Shown piece after piece: positions 5,882-6,111 of a DNA stretch of 6,111 bases. The DNA lies in assembly GCA_016765255.1 (NCBI GenBank), contig JAESQI010000323.1, forward strand, positions 1-6,111, written 5' to 3'. Below the pieces are notes generated by a model. That model did not search any database. It was not told the DNA's origin and worked only from the letters and a program-made list of their open reading frames with translations. The stretch is from Robiginitomaculum sp. (lineage in GTDB: Bacteria; Pseudomonadota; Alphaproteobacteria; Caulobacterales; Maricaulaceae). Numbering within the stretch: position 1 is the stretch's first letter; each line of letters begins with the position of its first letter. The translations under genes and the position numbers were made by a program.

Positions 5882-6111
5882 TGGCCTCGCTTGATGATAT
5901 TATCCGTGACCAAATTGCAGAGCTGGATACATTGGATCGTACCGAGTTAGTTGATAAATGGATCAAGGCTTACGGCGCGCCGCCTTTCAAAGGCGCCCGC
6001 CGACAGACCTTGGTGCGAGGGCTCGCCTATCATCTGCAATGTAAACACTTGGGTGGTTTGAAGCCAAGCATAAGCAGACAGCTTCTCAAGATCGCTAAAT
6101 CACAAACTGGT
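5881..6111 (+). CDS. DUF2924 protein, 3' truncated by window edge
   Basis: 77 codons are visible, open to the last base, so the C-terminus is outside. The N-terminus MASLDDIIRDQIAELDTLDR leads into a helical region with TELVDKWIKAYGAPPFKGAR, followed by LVRGLAYHLQCKHLGGLKPSISRQLL. These are hallmarks of DUF2924 (PF11149): an acidic helical start, a W-x3-[YF]-G-x-x-P-P turn, LAY-H-L-Q and GGLKP. The function is unknown; members usually have about 90-160 aa. The ATG at 5881 has GAGGA six nt upstream (5870-5874), lying inside the end of the DUF3489 gene, and overlaps that gene's TAA by one base. In alphaproteobacteria DUF2924 commonly stands just before a serine recombinase gene (established association, from memory), which would lie just beyond this window. 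Confidence 0.87.
   Translation, partial: MASLDDIIRDQIAELDTLDRTELVDKWIKAYGAPPFKGARRQTLVRGLAYHLQCKHLGGLKPSISRQLLKIAKSQTG

Overview
The window looks like chromosomal DNA of an alphaproteobacterium of moderate GC content (mid-40s percent by eye, not computed), rich in acyl-CoA catabolism genes. The lineage call rests on the DUF3489/DUF2924 gene pair at the right end, the GPTQM-type PaaI thioesterase and the general style of the proteins. It is an inference, not a placement. The window holds eight recognisable genes, two of them cut by the window edges and one of them broken.

Left block (1-1939, plus strand): the 3' part of an acyl-CoA dehydrogenase gene resembling citronellyl-CoA dehydrogenase (AtuD), followed after 21 nt by a complete TIGR03084-type DinB/MDMPI-fold metal-binding protein. 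The two almost certainly share a transcript. Centre block (2072-3798, minus strand): a TetR-family regulator, a small five-helix YdcZ-type DMT membrane protein 56 nt downstream, and then a GFA/CENP-V zinc-binding protein. The left and centre blocks converge across a 132-nt spacer that holds a hairpin.

Right-centre block (4043-5477, plus strand): an HSDL2-like short-chain dehydrogenase transcribed divergently from the TetR gene, and then a PaaI-type hotdog thioesterase. The 244-nt TetR/SDR intergenic region is AT-rich and carries a 23-bp imperfect palindrome centred on position 3953, the best candidate for the TetR operator. Together the dehydrogenase, SDR, thioesterase and TetR suggest a regulated route for breaking down a branched, terpenoid-like or otherwise unusual acyl-CoA. 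The substrate cannot be read from the sequence.

Right end (5643-6111, plus strand): a DUF3489 gene whose conserved sequence runs through three successive reading frames (two 2-bp contractions at GC dinucleotides), overlapping by one base the start of a DUF2924 gene that runs off the window. In alphaproteobacteria this pair usually sits next to a serine recombinase gene, so the right end is probably the edge of an integrated element. No rRNA, tRNA, CRISPR array or insertion sequence was recognised. No gene-free stretch exceeds 300 nt.
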